DNA from: Tomocerus qinae
Lineage: Eukaryota > Arthropoda > Collembola > Entomobryomorpha > Tomoceridae
Direction of reading: 5' to 3'
DNA length: 64,000 bases
Assembly (NCBI GenBank): GCA_020055645.1
Contig: CM034546.1
Span: 6,262,001-6,326,000, forward strand
How positions within the stretch are numbered: the stretch's first letter is position 1; every line of letters begins with the position of its first letter. The notes under the pieces were generated by a model. It saw only the letters and a list, made by a program, of their open reading frames with translations, was not told the DNA's origin and made no database searches. The position numbers were made by a program, and so were the translations under genes. Positions 58,194 through 64,000 of this stretch are shown here, piece after piece.

Positions 58194-59150
58194 GGATGGT
58201 TTTATTGATGGTGATAATCCTGCACTGATATGTCTTCAGAGTAAATATAATTGTTTGCGACACATTGAAGTTTACTTATTTATCATATGTCACTACATCT
58301 GAAACAAACCACGCTGATGCAAAGAGTTAGTAATAACTAGATCAATTAATTGATAATCGCCACAAGCACAATTTCTGATTAATTTAAAAGCATTTTTCCC
58401 CGTATTTCTTAACTCAGTGTGGCAATAGAAATCTCAATCTTATAAAGCATAAGCAGTAGTGTTCATTAAAACAGCGTATATAAATTTCTGATGGAGTAAA
58501 ACTAGTTTTAATTGAAGTCCAAGGATTTAATGATCAATAAACATCACAACTAAATTAAAACAAAATAAGGCAAAATGTGGTTGCAAAGATTAATTAACTG
58601 ATAATCGTCGCACACAAGGCTTCAATACATTTTGCATGATTTTATTCCTCTGTATGATAGTAATCTAATTTCAAGTTGAATTAGTAATAAAGCACATAGT
58701 AAATTTTCGTTTGCTAAAACGGTTTAATTGCCATTCCAAGGTTGAAAGTCACAAATTGGGTTTTTAATGAGTCATTAACTTCAGTCTCACTATAGTTACA
58801 AAATTTTAATTATGTCAATGAAGTATTCAATCGTAATATTAAAGAGTCGGGTATTCAATTAATTGAGATTCCACGTTTAATTGTACGACTTTATTTGCAA
58901 TTTAACACAAAACATAACAATGATCTTTATTACTATAATAATATGAATATGAACACAAAACGCAGCTTGCACATTAAATAACTCGGTGTTTGTATTAATG
59001 TATTACTTTGACACATTTCTAGCATAAGTAGTTGAAAATACTATGAAATAGGTCACAACTAGAATAATAAATGTGATGACAAATTGAATTATAATTCAAC
59101 TTTTATTTTATTATAGTTATGATTATGTGTATTATTTATTACTAGCCGGA
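58194..59150. repeat. Receptor-unit upstream flank C (right part)
   Basis: Resumes collinearity with 47995-49000 ('gagtaaatataattgtttgcg', 'agatcaattaattgataatcg', 'aattaactgataatcgtc'). No gene. Confidence 0.6.
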
Positions 59151-59189
59151 CACAGGACCTCGGCCCTGTTATAAATATAGGTAGTCGTC

Positions 59190-59845
59190 CCTTAAGGATC
59201 AAAAGGCCTGTATCCACTTTCAGATTGGTACCGGAATAAGCCTATATCCATTTTTTGTTTGGTACAGGAATACTAAGCCTAAATCCATTTTTTGTTTGGT
59301 GGACGAATAAGCCTAAATCCAATTTTCGTTTGGTGCAGGAAATAGCCTCTATTCTCTTACAGCCTTATCCGTTAAGTTGTCGGGCACAGTAAGGATAAAC
59401 AAGTTGACGAAATGAAGTATTTATTATTTTTATGTTAATACTTAAAATATATCCTGCTAGAATATAATATAATATATACGCATTATAAAATTTTAGCTAA
59501 TTACACAATAAGAGAAAAACAAAGCTTTTAATGCCACAAATTCGTATTTTGATATTAGATAAAACTGAACGGGCTGGAAGAAAGAATAAAAGTTCAATAT
59601 TTCCGCCGCCCATATTAACTATGTATCAATGCGCCCCTATAACTTTACAAGCAAAGCTGCAAGAGGATAGAGGCTATTTCCTGCACCAAAAGAAAATTGG
59701 ATACAGGCTTATTCGTCCACCAAACAAAAAATGGATTTATGCTTACTCCTGTACCAAACAAAAAATGGATATAAGCTTATTCCGGTACCAATCTGAAAGT
59801 GGATACTGGCTTTTTCGATCCTTAAAGGACGTAGTGTGTATTCCG
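59190..59845. mobile_element. Foldback element of 'ccattttttgtttggt' repeats
   Basis: Left arm about 59190-59370 and right arm about 59655-59845 are reverse complements. Each holds three or four ~40-bp units with 'aagcctatatcc', 'attttttgtttggt' and 'ggaataagcc'. The 125-codon frame at 59531 is a by-product of the units. Same family as 51199-51372. Confidence 0.75.
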
Positions 59846-60130
59846 GGGGCAGTATTGTACAATAAAATAATGTATTTCAGAATCAGATGCATAGCTTTTT
59901 CTAATTGAACTTTTCATGGTTTCTCATTTGGTGGGTCATCGTCGGAGATAGAGATTGATAGGTGTAGGGACTTTTGTTTTAGAAAACTGTCCGCATCTCC
60001 AGACAGGGAGGAGGCAAGTGTATCATAATTACAACAATATAAATGGCCAAATTTTCCCGCTTATGAAATAATAGGAACCTTAAAGCCCAGGAGGTGAATG
60101 GAAACGAAAATAATTTCTCGACTATCATAT
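59846..60130. other. Non-coding stretch
   Basis: Nothing identified. Confidence 0.4.
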
Positions 60131-60463
60131 TTGCCAGTAACTTTTTTTGGAAATTCCCAAAGGATCTGAGACCACAGGTCCAACGGCCATATAGTAAATT
60201 TTAAAAACGTCTTCGAACCTATTCGTCAGTAGTTATATTAAAAATTTCACATTTTGGGCTTTGACATGAAGATATAAATTCGCAATATAAAATGCACAAC
60301 AAAACATACATTTTTCGGTTTCAAACGATGATATCTTCAAGGCGAAGACCCAAATGTGGAATTTTCAATATAATAACTATGGAAAAAGTTTAGAAGAATT
60401 AAAAAAAATTGTACAGGTATAGGACCAGTGGTCTCAGATCCTTAGGGAATTTCCAAAAAAAGT
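60131..60463. mobile_element. Hairpin MITE, ~330 bp
   Basis: Arms from 'actttttttggaaattccc' (60140s) and its complement ending near 60463 pair over about 150 bp, including 'ggatctgagaccac' against 'gtggtctcagatcc'. Non-coding. Confidence 0.7.
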
Positions 60464-60524
60464 ACGATTTTTTCCGATTCCCATTTACCCTCTATGATAA
60501 TTTTTGCTGGTTACCCAGCAACAT

Positions 60525-60800
60525 TCCCATTTGTGGCAAAAACAATCTGAGTCTTTTGAAACATGCACCATTACCTTAAGCGAACCGAAAGCTGGAAATA
60601 TTTGTATACAGAACGCATGAATTGCTTTGTTATGAAATCTACGGACTTGTTGAGATTTACCACATTTAGGTAACGTTTAAGATTGGGTTCTGCTTTGCTG
60701 CGTTATCAAAGCGGCAAATTAACACACGATGATATAAAGAAGCATTCCTACGAAAGTTTTCACTGCGCAACTCGAACAACACGATTATAGTAGAGTGATA
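60525..60800. repeat. Dispersed repeat, copy 2
   Basis: Counterpart of 1-420 (see there). It directly follows the hairpin element at 60131-60463. Confidence 0.6.
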
Positions 60801-61449
60801 TTATTATGCATGCATATTATGTTCATTACATCATCGTTGTGATGTAAGGCTTCACAAAATGTGGGCCCCCATTGAAAGGTTAAACCGTGTGATGTTCTAT
60901 GAAAAATAAAGTTTTTCGATTTTTACACTTAAAAAAAACAAAATTCCCTTTTTCTCGAAATTTAGGGATGCGCGAGCCCATCAGGCCCCTCTGGTTACGT
61001 GCTTGGGCCTCTAATTTGGTATATATCGATTATCAAACTCAACGTTGGCGAGACTATAAACAACAAGAACTTATAACACGTTTTATCATCAGTAACGTGC
61101 TTAACTATATTAACTAAAGCTATGAATTATTACATGAAAATTTGCCAAGCACTTATAGTCTCGAACTTTAGCTTAAGCAATGTTTGTGTTTAGGTTGGGC
61201 AGACGCAAAATCTATATATTGAATTTCCATAATTATAACAATTATTTAAAGTTTTTCAAAAAAACAACAGTCGGCACTTCTCTGAGAAAAAAATGCCTAA
61301 TGCTATACATCTGTAGGAATCGGGTAGAAGGTTCTCCACTGCCTTTATAAAAAGGCTTATAAATGCAACCTTAGCCGAAGCGAATAGCGAAGTTAGAAGA
61401 ATAGAGTAGCGTCGTTATACAATAAAGACGCTTATGGATTCCCATCCAA
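60801..61449. repeat. Gene D downstream flank
   Basis: From about 61030 collinear with 44240-44698. No gene. Confidence 0.55.
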
Positions 61450-64000
61450 TTATATTTTACTACGAACAAGCAATGTAACCAAACCTGAAAGAATACCTTC
61501 GTAATGATCAAATAGGTGTTTGTATTTGACTGCTCGAAGTGGGCCGTAACGAATTCCAAAGATTTTTAAGCTGGAAATTTTCTTTTGATAGAATTTATTC
61601 ATAGTTACTGTTGAACTCACCCCTTGCAAAAAACATTTACAGCTTCCATGACAATTTCCACATACGACGAGGACTATCGTTATTGAGCATATTCCGGCCA
61701 CCAAAATTCCAATGAATGATAAATATTCAAAAAGGGATAAATATTTATGCAATTTGATTAAACAGAAAAGAAAAATTACAATGGAGGGACAAACAAAAAC
61801 AGTGAAAAGACAAACGAATGATGTTTCGCAGCTTGCATTGAACTCACTGTTCAAAAGACACAGGCGACTGTACATTTTCATTTTCTCACCTAGTGGTTTT
61901 AATCCATTTCTTTCAATATCAAAAATTAATTAAACGGTGTTTAAAAGGGATGATTATTTTCGTTTCATAAATATAAAGTATTAACTCACTTTAAATTTTG
62001 TAGCCAGGTGTAGTTTTTTGCAGAATATATTGCAATGTAGTGAAGACCAAAAGCAACGGTATTACCACCAACTCCGAAAAGGGAAATATACATTGCAGTA
62101 ATAACTAAATAGACTGGAAAATTTACCACTTCCTTGTGCAGTAAGAAATTTGTAAACATGTGAGTCCCAGGAACCACAAATACAGTTGCAGTAAAGACGA
62201 CACTTTCCAGCATGAGGAAGAGAAACCACCATTTGGCCATGACATTTTTAAATTTCAAATGTTTTGAAGAAGATCCAAACCAAACATCCCAGTCATCTAA
62301 TTAATATTATATAGAAATAATTATTCTTCACAGTTACCAGGTTACCAAAAATTTTTGATGCCTGGCATATATGTGGTAGTCTGGATGTGCAGGAAGTTAA
62401 TAAAATTATTGATGATATAATAATATGATTATATTGCATGAAAAAGCCTTAAGGTGCTCCAGAATAGAAAAATTAAAAAGTAACACCACAAAATTAAATG
62501 TGGATCTGAGTAAAGGAGATTATTCGCAATACTAATTGATATGTACAATTAGTATTGTCAACATGACACTTTGCCACGTTGCCGGCAAAGAAAAAATTAT
62601 TTTTTTCATTCGAAAACAACAAGAAGAACAATATTAAAAGACTAAGGCTCTTTACCAAGGGTGAATTAGTTTAATCCTGATTGATACCACTAATCTAATG
62701 TCAAGTTTTAAAATGATTTCAAAGTGGAAATCTTCAATTACAATGTTTTAGAAGAATCATGGGTATAGAGAATATCGAATTCAACTTACGACCTTTAGCT
62801 GAGACAGACACGACAAAATCGCCTGTATAATTCTATCGATACAATAAGACGGCATTAAGATCCTCCATACTTTCACAAGTAGTAACCAAAGACTAGTAAG
62901 ACAATTTTAAGAACTAATATATAGCTGGTTGCACAAAATATATATCTTAAACAAGATAGATTATAAACTATCTTGTAGAAGTAAGTGCCATGTTGACAAT
63001 ACTATAATTGCACTGTTAATGTGCACTGAGATTAATCTCCTTTACTCGGATTCACATTTAATTTTGTGATGTTACTTTGTAATATTCTGAATGCACCCTA
63101 ATAAGGCTTTTTCATGCAATATAATCATATTATATATATATTAAAGCATGAATTGCCTCATCGAAGATGCGCAATCTGATGGTTTTAAGTACCACAGTGA
63201 AGAGAAGAGAAGAGGTGACGAGTTAAGATTAACAAGTGATTTATTCATTCAAAGGTACGGGTATTTATACTAAACAGATTCAATAGAATGTGAATAACAA
63301 ATTCATGGTTCAAGGTAAACTAGAATTCTTACGCTAGATTCTTAGTCCCTTAGTTTATAGTAGGTCAGAATACGGATAGATATTATTAACAGGATATTGC
63401 AGTAACAAATATATCTAAATGAAATAGTAGCATATAATAATAAAAGGTACCTACGTACTAATAATAATAAGCATAAACTGGAAGATGCAATTGCTGATGC
63501 AATGCTTACGCTGCAAAATACTTAAACTAGTATGCAGTATGATCTATTCAAGAACAATGTTATATTACTACATTATAATTCCAATATTATAACATATATA
63601 TTCATACATTCATACATATTCATACTTCATACATCATACAGACGATATATTCATACATACATAGATACCGATGGAATTTAATGCGCATATGTCACCAACA
63701 TTCATTATATTATATTTATTTTCAGCAAAATACAGAATTCATTTATTAATGTTACCTTTACTATTGCAGAACAAACCAGGTTTGAATAATTGATTTAGTA
63801 CGTTGACCATTTCCTTTCCCTTCTTTAGAAAATTAAGTAGCACCAGAGCTATAATGCAGTGTCCACCACAATATATGCCAGCACAAGCAACTTGTAATCT
63901 ATTTGGACTTAAATAATTTTGAACTAACCAAATAAATTGAAATGCAGCCAGTCCTATGTGAATTAGTAACAATAGTTTTAATAATAAGATTTGCGATCTA
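61450..64000 (-). CDS. Multi-pass membrane protein, chemoreceptor-like (receptor gene D, 5' incomplete)
   Basis: Join (minus) exon 1 from beyond 64000 to 63756, exon 2 62296-61990 (307 nt), exon 3 61909-61450 (460 nt). The start codon and about 60 N-terminal codons lie outside the window. Visible exon 1 covers membrane segments 1-2 (IHIGLAAFQF, then CGGHCIIALVLLNFL) and ends at a GTAACA donor, phase 1. Exons 2-3 carry the family motifs (HMFTNFLL, SAKNYTWLQ, GIRYGPLRAVKYKH, LLVRSKI). Intron 1 is 1459 bp against 164 bp in B, because it holds a foldback element and other DNA; intron 2 is 80 bp. No lesions in the visible part. Confidence 0.8.
62419..63133. mobile_element. Foldback element in receptor D intron 1
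   Basis: Arms of about 150-170 bp (62419-62590 and 62970-63133), roughly 80% complementary by eye. Outer ends are 'taatatgattatattgcatg' and complement; inner blocks include 'acaaaattaaatgtg' and 'gagtaaaggagatta'. Non-coding. Confidence 0.75.
63170..63720. other. Intronic DNA with LTR-like signals on the minus strand
   Basis: On -, GTATAAATACCCG is followed about 20 bp later by AATAAATC, as in an LTR U3/R region. No partner LTR or primer site is visible, so a solo LTR is only a possibility. 63595-63665 is rich in 'catacattcata' repeats. Confidence 0.3.

Noticed and set aside
59531..59908. A 125-codon open frame
   Set aside because: It runs through the repeated units of a foldback element and shows only their translated repeats.
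45993..64000. Naming the receptor family as insect odorant or gustatory receptors
   Set aside because: Topology and size fit, but the C-terminal TYhhhhhQF signature is not there; I keep only 'chemoreceptor-like'.

Overview
The window looks like AT-rich nuclear DNA from an arthropod. It has spliced genes with short GT-AG introns, TATA/initiator promoters, a (CCTAA)n tract (the arthropod TTAGG telomere unit), a STAT-family gene and many eukaryotic transposons. I see no bacterial, viral-genome or CRISPR features. A springtail (Collembola) is my best guess, from the style of the multi-membrane receptor family, but nothing here proves it.

Layout. 1-13 kb: three copies of a two-exon gene for a secreted GAPR-1-like CAP protein. 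Two are intact on + (2184-2861 and 12226-12911). One is on - (5696-8765) and is split inside exon 2 by a 5'-truncated non-LTR retrotransposon (about 5927-8353). A 1.4 kb long-inverted-repeat element (3054-4488) lies between them. The copies also share upstream DNA and a TATA box 31 bp before a conserved initiator. 14-23 kb: a decayed receptor gene (15687-22283, -), broken in exon 1 by a 5.2 kb DNA transposon (17001-22207). The transposon carries two apparently intact genes, a 710-aa transposase-like protein and a five-exon DUF4806-like protein. A tRNA-derived SINE abuts the receptor stop codon. 23-28 kb: foldback copies, an 82-bp tandem array with alternating unit types and palindromes. 28.2-30.3 kb: a five-exon STAT-like gene on - that lacks the usual N-terminal domain and C-terminal phosphotyrosine tail. 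31-45 kb: mostly non-coding, with a dead FLYWCH/MULE transposase, a beta/gamma-crystallin-like pseudogene, a 975-bp foldback element and about 0.9 kb of an 18-bp self-complementary minisatellite.

44-64 kb: an array of related receptor genes on -: a 3' fragment (44.7 kb), complete genes at 45993-47430 and 50234-51887, and one running off the window end (61450-64000). All share three exons, a 307-nt exon 2 and phases 1 and 2. Each encodes about 400 residues with 6-7 membrane segments, so the family resembles the insect chemoreceptor fold but lacks its signature. Between two of them lies a large palindrome (590-bp arms, 52645-58193) with about 23 telomere-type repeats at its centre. Its right arm holds a young, gag-only LTR retrotransposon with 486-bp LTRs that look identical by eye.

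The window therefore shows two lineage-expanded secreted or membrane families, CAP and receptor, growing by local duplication while foldback elements, retroelements and a DNA transposon break some copies. All exon joins were derived by eye from splice consensus, reading frame and paralogue agreement.
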